Of a stretch of DNA of 64,000 bases, positions 10,701 to 22,700 are shown in pieces. The position numbers and the translations under genes are program-made. The notes beneath the pieces are model-generated. The model ran no database searches. It saw nothing but the letters and a program-made list of their open reading frames with translations, and had not been told where the DNA came from. The stretch is taken from assembly GCA_013397865.1 (NCBI GenBank), contig VZTI01004115.1:248001-312000 (forward strand), written 5' to 3'. Source of the stretch: Struthidea cinerea (taxonomy: Eukaryota > Chordata > Aves > Passeriformes > Corcoracidae). The first letter of the stretch is position 1; the number at the start of each line of letters is the position of its first letter.

Positions 10701-13700
10701 CTTTGCGATGCTTTGTGTTTCACCCAGATACTTAAGGAGCTTCCCCAATCCTCATCCATCTAAAAAGATGGCCGTATGGAAGCACCTTGTGCAAAGCCCA
10801 TTGAAGTCATCAAAAGGAAAAATTGCACTTTAAAATTACCCAAGGACACTGGCAGAATTATAGAAGACACAGATGACAAAACTGAGAAGGAGTCAAATGT
10901 GATGAAAAAATGTGGGGTGGCATTTGAGCGAGAAATGCTGAAACAGAAGAAAGCTCTCCAGACTGGAACAAAGATGACCAAGGGAAGCTATGATTGAGAG
11001 GCAGGGAGAAAACAAATACCAATAACAAATGTCACAGTAAAAAAAACCCAAAAAACAACCAACCAAAAAAAAAAATCATAAAATCCCCAGACAAACATAA
11101 ACTCTGGAACTTCTTGTCAGAGGATGCAGGTGGATTCAAATCCAATAAATATATTGGACTTCTCTGGCACCTTCTGCCTGAGGACCTTGATAGACTTTGC
11201 AAGAAGTAATTAGTGCTGCTTATGGCTCCTACTCATGCAGGCAGAGCTATTTCTGCTTTGGATGTGCGGAAATTCTAGTGGAGCAAACAGGAGTGTCATG
11301 TTTAGGTCACAGAGGGACTGAATCATTCAGCATGGACTGGAGCACAGGACCATGACAATTTGACCGTGGAAAGCTGGCTCATCTGAATTTCTTTGCTCTC
11401 AAAAGTGTTGTTAGTAATAGAGACAGACTTTAAATAGGATTTTTTTTTAACCTTGGCACTGCAAAGGCTTGCCAATTACTTTACAAAACTATGATTAAAA
11501 ATTTTAAAAGCCCCCCCAAATAAAAAAAAAAAAAAAAAAAAAACCAAAAACAACAACAAAAAAACCCAAACAAACAAACAAACAAACAAACAAAAAAGAA
11601 AACCACCCTAACCAGATTATCAAGGCAACAAGGAAAGAGAAAGCTACCTCAGCTAGCAGAGGGCAGGGAAGCAGGGGGAGGACAGGGCTCTACTTCCTTT
11701 TGAATTACCACCATTTGTGTTCTGACCACTGGCATCTCTTTCTTGTTTTTTTTTTGCTGCAATCTAGCTGCGATGGAAACCTTTCGAGATTCCAAAAGCC
11801 CCTCAGAATAAGATGGACTTTGTGAGCGTAAGTTGGGGAACCAGGGCATCTGGGCATCCTCCATCTCTGTTCCCCCTCAGGGGGTGGCAGGGCACACAAG
11901 ATGCTCAGAATTGGGCTGATACTGGCAGTTTTGAAACCACTGGGCTTGCAGAGCATCTGTGGGAGGGGAGAGGATTGCAGATTTCAAGCAACTGACAGTG
12001 GGCTTGATTTTCTTCATTGACTTTTAAGGAACTCTTAAAGAAAAAAAAAAGCCCCAGCCCTCAGTTTTCCCCAGACCCTTGGCTGGAAAACACCAGCTTA
12101 CATGGATTTTAAGAAACCCTGAGTATGTTAAAGAGAAGCCAACACATTTGACAAAAGGCCCCACAGAGAAAGGCTGGTAGCAGTGTGGGAAGTGGGAGAG
12201 GGAGTGAGTCCCAGCAAGGGGGTGGGGTGAGGGGGAGAAATAGGGCTGCCCCTGCTCCCCTGCCTGCCGCTCACTGCTGGTGCTTTGGGTTTGCCTGTAG
12301 GGACTGCACACCTTGTGCGGCGCCGGTGAGCCCAGAGGACGCAATGGCATCGCAGTCCATATTTTTGTCTGCAACACCTCCATGGTCGACAGGTCAGTGT
12401 CTGTTGTGCTGGTGGCTCAGGCTGCTCCAGGCTGGCTGTCTGCATGTGCCTGCCTGGTGCCACCAGCTTGAGTCCAGCTCCCAGCATCGCTGTATGTCCT
12501 GTGTTCCTGTGTGCACAGGCAAACGTGTTCTTCGTGTACGGCAAGGATGTTTGTGAAGCAGGTTGTGCTCTGTGGTCAAACACTGGAGGAGTGGGTGGGG
12601 AACCACCAAGAGAAGTAGGGAGCTGGACATGGGGGTGCAGCAAGAGGAGATGTGTTGCATTTAGATGCTCTTGTCTCAGGGACTGGAGCTGCTCCTCAGA
12701 ATTCAACACACGTGCAGCAGGCATTGCTGGTCCCTGCAGTGGCTCAGGGGGGAAATCAGCCCCACGCCCCAGTTTACAACAGCTGATGTGCCCATGACTA
12801 CAAAGGCAGGGACCTGGCAGAGGTCACAGAACATCCTGCTTCCAGGCTGGGCCATTTACTTAAGAGTTGGACTTGATGATCCTTGTGGATCTTCCAACTC
12901 AGAATAGTCTGTGAAACTCTGCCATGTCAGTCTCCCAGCTCAAAACTCCCAGCTGTGGCTGTGGTGTACACAAATGCATGGGGCTTATAGCACCTTAACC
13001 TTACTGTTTCCCTTTTTCTTTAGATGCCTTTATAATTCGGATGGCGACTTCCTGATTGGTGAGATGATGCTTTGGCTTCTTTTTTCCTCCAGGTGGTTCT
13101 ACCTGGGGTACCACCTGCCTGCCTCTTTGTTCTTCCAGAGCCTTGGGCTCTACAGCCAAGATTTGGAGGAAAGGATGGCTTCACCCCCATGCCATGCAGA
13201 TATGGTGGTCTGGCACAAGCTGGGCTGTTGGGCAAGTTGCACTGCTCCTGTGCCAGACCTTCAACTCTTTGAGCAGTGACCCAGTTTCCTAGGCATGGTG
13301 CTCAGGGATCATTTCCCAATGCTCCCCAGACTGGTATTAGACACGCCACAGGCAGAGGTTTTCTGGAAATCATAAACCTCAGGATTTCTGAACGGCTTAC
13401 AGTTAGATGCCTTTGTTGCTTCAGCCCAAGATTGTTTGGCACGGCAGCTTAGCTCCCATGCTGTGCCACCCTCAGGCAACCAGACTGCCACAGTGAGTGT
13501 GGAGGTTGATACATAAAGTCCACACATACTGAAAAATATTCTGAGTGGTACCAGAAGACAGATATTTGCTTGCATCTTTCTTGAGTAAGGAACAGGAATG
13601 CCTTCGGGACACCAACAGGAACATTTGTCCCATCAAATAGCTATTAAATTGTTCTCACTCACCTCCCTCACTACTGTGAAGTAAAAGTGCCAGGGCAGGT

Positions 13701-16700
13701 TTTGTAAATCTGCAAGTTTTTCAAGTCAAAATGTGAGCTCTCCTGTGCCAAGACAATCATGGAAAACAATGCAGATGTTAGCAGAGTATTGCTTCTACCC
13801 TCAGGAAGCAGTTATTCCCAGATATCTCACACTGCCACAGTCATGACAAACACGTGTACATGCATTATTTCATGTGAAGATTGTGAGACAGACAGGTATG
13901 CACACAAATATACCAAATCCCATTTACATGGACTGTGGTGCAAACCTGACCTCAAGGGGCCACGAAGTTTTGGCTCATACAAGTACCTTCTGTGATGTGG
14001 GGATGATGGGGCTGGTCAGGAAGCTTCACTCCAGTGCAGATGTCCCTGCTTCAAGACTCTGCATGGGAGCCCAGAATCCCTGTGTAGCTGTATCAGAAAG
14101 GGCCCACATCTCTTCCTTGGAGCCTGGGTGCTCTGACAAGGACAGAGAAGGTGGCAATCATCACATTACTTCAGCTCCTCTGCCTGCATTTTGTTTCCAC
14201 AGTGCCCCAGCAAGGAAAACTGCTCATCACAACTGAGTTTGGGAAGATGCTAGTGGAGCCCAATGAAATCTGTGTCATCCAGGTAAGGGCTGAATGCACC
14301 TTGCCTGTGGCTCAGAGCCAGATGTTGGAGCAAGCCTACTCTTGCAGTCAGCTCCTCGAGGTTTGTCAGCAAAGTCCTGGGAGGATCCTAGCATCTTTCT
14401 TTATTTTCCAGCAAGGAATGCGTTTCAGCGTGGAGGTGTTCGGAGAGACCAGAGGCTACATCCTGGAGGTGTATGGGGCACACTTTGAGCTGCCTGACCT
14501 GGGACCCATTGGTAATGATCTCCTGTTAGATCTGCAGGGAATTTCATAGGGACAGGCATGAATTGCAAGCCCAAATCAATCACGTCCTCCCATGCACATG
14601 CTCCTTCACAAAGATGCTTTCCATTACAGCACTGTTATTCCCCAGAAGAGCAGACATCTGCCCAAAAAAATGTGACAAACCAGTTGTCCAGAGATTCCCC
14701 TGGCACTGAAGGGACCATTTATCTCCCACTCTCTTTTCTACAATTTTCTTTTCTGTTCCGGTCTGGGTGTCCCCATCTGCTGGCTCTGAACCTGTTCCTA
14801 CCGAAAGAAACCCAGAAGGCCATCACCACTGATGCCTCATACTTACAGATATGGCATAAACTGGAGTGATATGAGAGAATTTTCCTGGTAAAAGGGCAGA
14901 CTTCAGAGGCGACAGATACTCCTGAAGGCTCACTTTAGATTTAATCAAGTGGGTTTTTTCCCCCTATCTCTGTTAACAGAGACACCTTGGAGCTCTAGAA
15001 TGCTCTACTGTCAGAAACTGCTTCCCCTGGAGAATTAGAAACCAATAAAATGAGCAGCACAGGACTTGGATCAGCAACACACTCACATCTCCGTGTGGTG
15101 CTGCCAGGGCGGATCTGCTTTCACTGAGTGCAGGTCTAGCTCTCATAAATCACAGATCCTCTGTGCCAGATGCCTCCTGCTCTGCGTGGAGTCACAGATC
15201 GTGAAGGCACAGCCTCTTGCTGCCACGACAAAGATATTGCAAAGGGAGATGGCATCTGAAGGTCTGCTGCCTACATTGTGATTTCCCAGTCAGCTTTCTG
15301 GGAGTGCTCAGTTCAGGTTATGTCACCTTCCTTATCCCTTGGGTACTTGCCTCCAAATTTATCTCGCTGAGAAAAACACCTCCTGGTTACTGCTACTAAG
15401 ATTGTGTTAAGGAAGGGAAGTGAAACGCCTCTTATAACAGCTAAAATAAATATAAAACCAGTGCCAATAGTTCTCCACATTCAGAGTGGTGTTTTGAGGT
15501 TGGTTGTTTTTTGTTTCAGGTTGGATTGGGTTTTTTTTCCCCACTAGATATTTTTAGCTCTCAGCATGATCTGAAAGACTGGCCATGCTTCAAGCAAATT
15601 AACTGGTATTATCAATCAGTAACAAGCTTGGCTTGGCTAATCTGCATTCAGGGGCTTTTGCATCTCATGGCTGTGGTGAAACTGAAGCTGGTCATTCTTC
15701 CAAGTGGAGAACCAACCCAATTTGCAGCTGTTCCATGGGACCCCACTAGAACATCTCTCCTGTATGACACGCTGGGTACATCTTTTTCCACATGGAGCCT
15801 ACAGTGATTTTTCAGCAGCTTGCCTTTTAGCCAGCTGCAGCTTTCTGCCTTCATCCACCATACCCTGTGCCTGCTCCACTTGAATATTGATATAGTTGCC
15901 CAGCCTGTTTGCAGTAAGTTTTCCCATTAGCTAGTTTTTCAGAAACAGTTAGACTTTCTTTGGTATTTTGGTTTGGTTCTTTTTTTTTGTCTCCAGAAGG
16001 CAGGAATCTATTCTAAGGCTTACTTTCTGGAGAAAAGAAAAAGAGTGCACTTGTCTGTAAACCTTTTCAGGAGATGGTAATTATAAGAGCTCCTCTTCTT
16101 ACCACCTACCCGCCTTCCCCTCAGAGACCAAGATCCTTTGTATTTCAGTCTTACTTTATTTTAACTTCACTTTTCACTTGGAAAAAAAGTGACAGCTGGA
16201 GAAAAGCAGTGGCTGTTAAACCTTAGCAGCGGGTAGTAATGTCTGCATTTTTATCCAAGAAATTCAAAACCACCTTGTAACAATAATACTAATGAGGAGA
16301 AGAATGCTCCAGCACCCATATGGTGCTTTGCACTTTGAAACTGCACTCCTCACATTAAGCAACCCCTCAGTATGCCCAGAGTCTGTAGGTATCACTATTT
16401 TATTACTCTCTTTGTTAGCATTCAGGAATGTATTTGGCCCCCTCATGACATGCCTCGTAACTTCTGCATGGCTAAGCATCCAAGTCAGCAGGATGTCCAG
16501 GAACAGAGAGCAATTCATCCTCCATTTTTTACTTAATTCCTGGTTGTTACATACCTTTAACTGAGGATGACGTACTAATCTCATTCAGAAGGCACCTAGT
16601 GGAGACCTGTCTTAGTCACAAAGGGAGCATGGACTTGAACGCTAGGATGAATTACAATTACCTATTCATAGCAGCATGAGAAGTACATGACTATTTCAGG

Positions 16701-19700
16701 TTTTGTGATGGGCCAAGGAGCAGTTGGGTCATTCATAACACAAAAGGACACCCACAAAGCCAGGAAATTGCACCAGCCTCTCACTTCACTAGCAGATTGC
16801 CCAAAGAGCTTTGTCACCTCTCCTTCTTTCCTAGGAGCCAATGGCCTGGCCAACCCACGTGACTTCTTGGTGCCTGTGGCGTGGTACGAGGACCGCCAAG
16901 TGCCAGGGGGCTACACAGTGATCAGCAAGTACCAGGGCAAGCTGTTTGCAGCCCAGCAGGTGAGGATGCCCTGGGAGAACAGGTAACACTGAAGCGCAGT
17001 GACTGCCAGTGCATGGCTTGGGATATGCAGCTCAGTAGCATGGATGTAGTTTTAGGAAGTCCTGCTGAGTTAGGTGGAGCAGAACTGAGCCCTTGTCTTC
17101 TTGGGTCATTCATTTTCCCAGCTGAGGATCCTCAGTCTGGGAAAAAAGTGTTTGTGAAAACTTGGTTGTCCAAAAATTCAACAGTGGTCTTTGCCTCCAT
17201 ATGTTTATAGTGACAAAGTAGAGATGAGGAGCTGGGGCTACTGTGAAAATCCAGAGTTTCCTTACTGGAGAGCTGGTGTTGCAGCTGGTCTTGTGCAAGC
17301 ACTGCCTGAGCATTTAAAACAGCTCTTCGAGACCAAACCCCAGAGGGAAGGCTGAGGCTCACCAAGCGGAAACACTGAGGAAAATCTCATCCTCACAACG
17401 TTGGGCTGTGCTTAAAGGGCTGCCAGTGTACCTCTGAGCAGTACTAAACCCACTTTTCATTTGGGAAAGAGCAGCATCCTGCACATGTGCAGCATGTTGG
17501 AAGGCTGTATGTGGTAATCCTCTGTCTCTTTGCATTGCTAGGATTACTCCCCCTTCAATGTTGTAGCTTGGCATGGGAACTACACGCCGTATAAATACCA
17601 TCTGGAAAAATTCATGGTCATTAATGCTGTTGCTTTTGACCACGCGGTAAGTTCTGGAACTGGGCAAGGCAGAGCAAAACTTTGTGGCTACCGTACCATC
17701 CAAACCCACCCTGAGCTCCAGGGGCTCTGTGCCTCTTAAAAAATATGTTATACTCTAAGAAACAGTGTGAAATCTCTTGTGCTTCTTTCCCTGGGACCAA
17801 ACCAAGATTTCATAGAGGAAGACATCCTCCTTTGTGGTACAAAGACATAACTGGAGGTTGATCAGGTTCTAAAACAGCTCTGTGCAGCTTAGCATAGAAC
17901 TTCTGTGCCCTGGAGGAGGGATGAATACTGATGCCAACATACACTGTGTAACTCAGCAAAAAGACTGTTGCTTCAAATTCTTGCCTTGATTTATTTCTTG
18001 CTATTGGACAGATTCCTTTCTCTAAGTTGTGGATGTGTCTAGTTCCTCTGAGTCCAGCACTGAAATTAATTTTGAAGAGCTGGCAGCTTTCATTGTAATA
18101 ATTTCTAGATCTTATGGAAAATAACTAAAGCCAAAACTAATGTGAGCAACTCATCTAAAAAGGAAACCAGTCCAGTGGGAGAGGTGCCAAGTGAGAGCAA
18201 TGCAAGTGAGTGTGCAAGGAGACTGGAGCATTTCTAGTGAGAAAACCAACTGAAAGTTTTGTTTAAAACTCCAGAAAAATCTGCCAGGAGAAGGATGGGT
18301 TTGGGATCAAAGCCCAGAAAATCACTTTACTGGACTTGAGACTTCAACAAGCCACAATTTCTCTGCAGTTTCTTCTCCGTTTGTAAACTAACAGGGCCAT
18401 GAGGCTAAATGCCTCTAGCAGGATGTTCCTGTCCTCTGTAACTGGCTAAGGAAAAGGTGTGGTTTTGTGGTAGGAGTGTTGGAGACTGCTCCTGGAATTG
18501 CAGTACCTCATGGAGGTGCTGTCCACCCTCTGCATCTGTGCTGCCAGCTACAAGGGCCAGGATGGGGAAGGATCATAAAAGCTGCTCAAAGGAAGAACCA
18601 TCCAGACCTGTTTCTCGTCCCCCCATGTACAGCATGGAATTGTGATGCTGAGTGCTGTCCCACAGGGTCCCAAATCTCATCCACGCTATCAGGTGCAGGT
18701 GACAAAAGTGTTTAGGCAAGGGAGAGGCTGTATCAGTCAGGTTTACCAGTTGGGTGACCTGAGCAGACAGCTCTAAGCCCTGCTCTCTTTCATGCTTTTT
18801 TTTGCTTTGCTTTTTTCCAGGATCCTTCCATCTTCACTGTCCTGACAGCCAAGACGACCCGTGCTGGAGTGGCACTCGCTGACTTTGTCATATTCCCCCC
18901 GCGATGGGGGGTAGCTAACAACACCTTCCGTCCACCTTACTACCACCGTACGTCTGCCCTTTCTTGGTGGTACTTGAGTCCAGAACTGCAGAAAAGAAAC
19001 AAGTCTCCATTTATTTGAGAGCATGAGCAGGGAAGCAGCAGTCTGGTTTGTTGTCCTTGGCTCAGTTAGTCAGCTTCTTGGAGTCAGTCAGTCCTCCCTG
19101 GAAAATGAACAAATCCAAAGCTGTTCCTATTTAAAGCATCTCATGAAAACTCAAAGGTTATGGGCTCACTGAGTCTTCAGAGATGGATGGGTCTGTACTC
19201 AAGGGCCTCCCACAGAGACTGGGTGCATATTGAACCTGGCATTGTACAAATGAGTCAGATATTGTCTTGTCCAGCCATGAATCACTTAGTATCTCATTAG
19301 AGTACCTAGATAAAGAACAGGAGAAAGAGAAATATCATATTACAAGTGGTGAGAAGCACAGGGGGGTGTAGAGCCGGCACTTGTATGGTGAGATCGGAGT
19401 TACAGCAAAGGAGGGAATTGGCTCTCCTGAGCCGTTCTTCACCACCTGCACAGTGGTGGAGGTACTACTGGCATTTAAGAAGCCAGTGATGAGGAACTGG
19501 GCTCCCTCTCAGGCAGAGAGTTGATTAATGTGTTTTGGATTTGGTTGCCATCCCCCAGAGCTGGTTTCGTTTTGGGAGTTTTTTGGCTTCATCTTGGCAG
19601 AGCGTGGCAACGTGTTGCATTGAATGGATGCTAGAAATCCAGTTCCCCACGTGGGACTGCCCTTCCAGGGAGAGGATGAGACACCCTGCTCCATGAGACT

Positions 19701-22700
19701 GAGGGGGGAAAGCCTGGCCATCCTGCACCCTTTATGTCAACAGTTAAGAGGCCTCATCTCAGAAACTACCAAGTGACAATGCTGTGGTCACTCTGAAGTG
19801 CTGAGAGGCTTCCTGCACACTTACTAACCACAATTTAACAGCCAGTTCCTTCTGCTACTTGGATTATTTCCAAGCATCTTGGAGGCCAGCAGAATCAGTG
19901 GCACTTGCAAGCATAGTAGGCAGCTGTGCAGCCATCTGAGTAAATCCCACAGGCAAAGTCCTGCCCTGTCATTCGGCTTTCATTTGCAACAATGAGGGTG
20001 ACATGAAAACACATCTCCTGACTGGCTGGGATAGTGCCAAGACATTTTCTAGACCCTAAGAGGTGAGACACACTGCTGCTTAACCACAATGAACTTGCTG
20101 CTCATCAGCAGAGCATTGATTTTACATCGATGCATTGTGAGCCACAGCAAATATGAAGCTGTTCAACCTTGCTTTGTGTGCGCTAAAAGACAAAAAGGAC
20201 TCTCCTTCTCTTGTCCGTGTTGTGATGATCTAAGTACCCATGAAGACAGCTGCGGCTGCCACAGCTACTCACTTGACCACAGCACCTCAGCCATAAGCTT
20301 GAGCACTAAATTCATGATGAGCAGGTTGGTTGTCTGCTCTACCCCAGCCATGGAGGGGAAGAGCTTGAGTGGGTAAGGCAGACATTGTGGTAGTCAACTA
20401 CTGAGACACTGCACATGTTAGTTCCCTCTGAAATTAGTGCTGTGATGAGAATCTTGTTGCATTAAGAGAGGTACAGCAGGACTGAGCAACTCTGGGGTAG
20501 AAGTACCATATTGATGTCAACAAGTTCAGTTCTGTTGAACTCCCTTCTCTCCAAGTATTTCACAAGAGGCCTATTTTGCTTGCCAGAATCCTTAGTTGCC
20601 TCCTCTTCTCAGGTGCTGTGGAAAGCCTGTGTTCAGAGAATTTTGATGCACTCAAGAGTTATCATTTTCATATTGTGTTAACTTTGCCCCAAGTATAGCA
20701 CTGGTGTTTCAAAAATATTTCTCCTAGACACCATAAAAATTTCACATACAAAGGGGGCCGTGCATCTTGTAAATACTGACTTCTCCTGGCCACATTTACA
20801 TCCTCAGAGGCTGTGAATTACTCCTAAGTACTTCTGAACTCAGATTGAAAATGTCTGATGCAGTTTTTATACCATGGGCTTATATTAATTCTGTCCGAGG
20901 GAGTGCTTACGTGATTCTCATGATGGTGCTTATGTGATTCTCTACTGGCCACTAAGAGATTTTAACTTCACAAGATCCTGTTTGTAGAGACAACACTATT
21001 TAACTAACAGGGAAGGGAGGCACACCTAAGTTGTTTGGGTTCACATATGAAATTTGCAAGCAAAAAGAAACTGGACTCTGCTCATCTCTCACATTTCAAG
21101 CTGGTTTCCTACTTACCTGCCCAGTCTTCCTAAGAGATATTAAAATTCCTGTTGCAGACAAACTGGCTGTCCAGCTCTCAGGGTCTGTACTGTAGTTTAA
21201 ATGTGCCAAGTGCCGTACATGAGCAGGTTCAATGAAAAGCTTGTAACAATCCAGGCTTACAGAGAGACTCTGACAACTTGGGATGAAAATTAATGAATGT
21301 TTGCATACATATATAGGCCAACCCTGCTTTGAGCTAAATTAGTTTTGCTGCTAAACATTTCAGACCCTGGATTGTACTTAACAAAGGCTGAACTAGTGGT
21401 TAAAAAGGGCTATATATAAAATAGCTATGGAAGCATGTCCTGGTTTTGCAAAAACTAACTGCTGGCAGGAAGTTGCCATATTGTTTAGTCACATCAGGAG
21501 TAGTAAAGCTGAAAGCTTGGATGGCAGCTGTTAAAATACGTTCCTTACAGGGAGCATAACTGAGTAGGTACTGAATGATTAGATATAACCATCTTTGCCT
21601 AAGTTAGTGGTGTGCTACTCTAGCGGTTTCAGAGGGTCTACTGAAAGTATTTTTCCTCAGGGAAGGACAGAATTTGGCTCCTTGTCTTTGGGCTTACAGT
21701 GGCTGTAGAGAAATAGGCAGATAATGCATGAATTAAAAGCATAAGGTAATGAAGTCCCTAACTACACTGGAGGTGGTATAAGAGTATCAAAATAATTTCA
21801 TGCTTGTAACTTGAGACAGCAGAGCAAACTCTCTCACAAGGCTGTTGATCAGGCATTTTGTGTCTGTAACACAGGGATGATTATACAGAACTTCCTTTCT
21901 GGCACTTCACAATCCCTATTCCAAGTCTGTAAAATCAGGTTACACCATGCAGTCCATATGCAGGTGTATTACTTAGCTCGAGATGGTAGGAAAAGCACAG
22001 GTCATTTAGGGATTGATGGAACCACCTTCATTAGGGTGATTTCTAATGAATGTCCTGCATTAGGGAGCTCTGTTTCTGAATCCAGATAATAAAATCCTGT
22101 ACAACTTTACAAGCATTGCCTGTGGGATCCCTGATGTCCCCTTGCATGACACCCTGTTTAGAAACCTCCACTCCACCCTCTGCTTGGCCCAGCTTAGCAC
22201 ATGGGTTTCAAGGAGCTCACAGCCTGTCTGTAATCCCTCCCAATCACCTTCTCTTTGCCTCCTGCAGGGAACTGTATGAGTGAGTTCATGGGGCTCATCA
22301 AAGGCCACTATGAAGCAAAAGAGGAAGGTTTCCAGCCAGGAGGCGGCAGCTTGCACAGCATGATGACCCCTCACGGACCGGATGCTGACTGCTTTGAGAA
22401 GGCGAGCAAAGCCAAGCTGGAGCCAGAGCGAGTTGCAGACGGGACCATGGTAAGGAGCCAAGGGAGCTAGTGAGAGTTGGAACACAGCATGGCATAGCGC
22501 CCACTTTTAAACTAAAGCCTAGTACTGTAGCTTCTTGCTGGCAAGTTGGAAAAGTACTTGGACCCAATGGCTGCAGCATTCACCTCCCTCACCAATGAGC
22601 ACTGTTCAGCTCCCAGGAGCTCCCCTGGAGACATTCGATGCCAGGCAGCTTTGATCATCTGCCCAACATAAACTGCTGCCTGAGCAGGAAGCTGAGAATT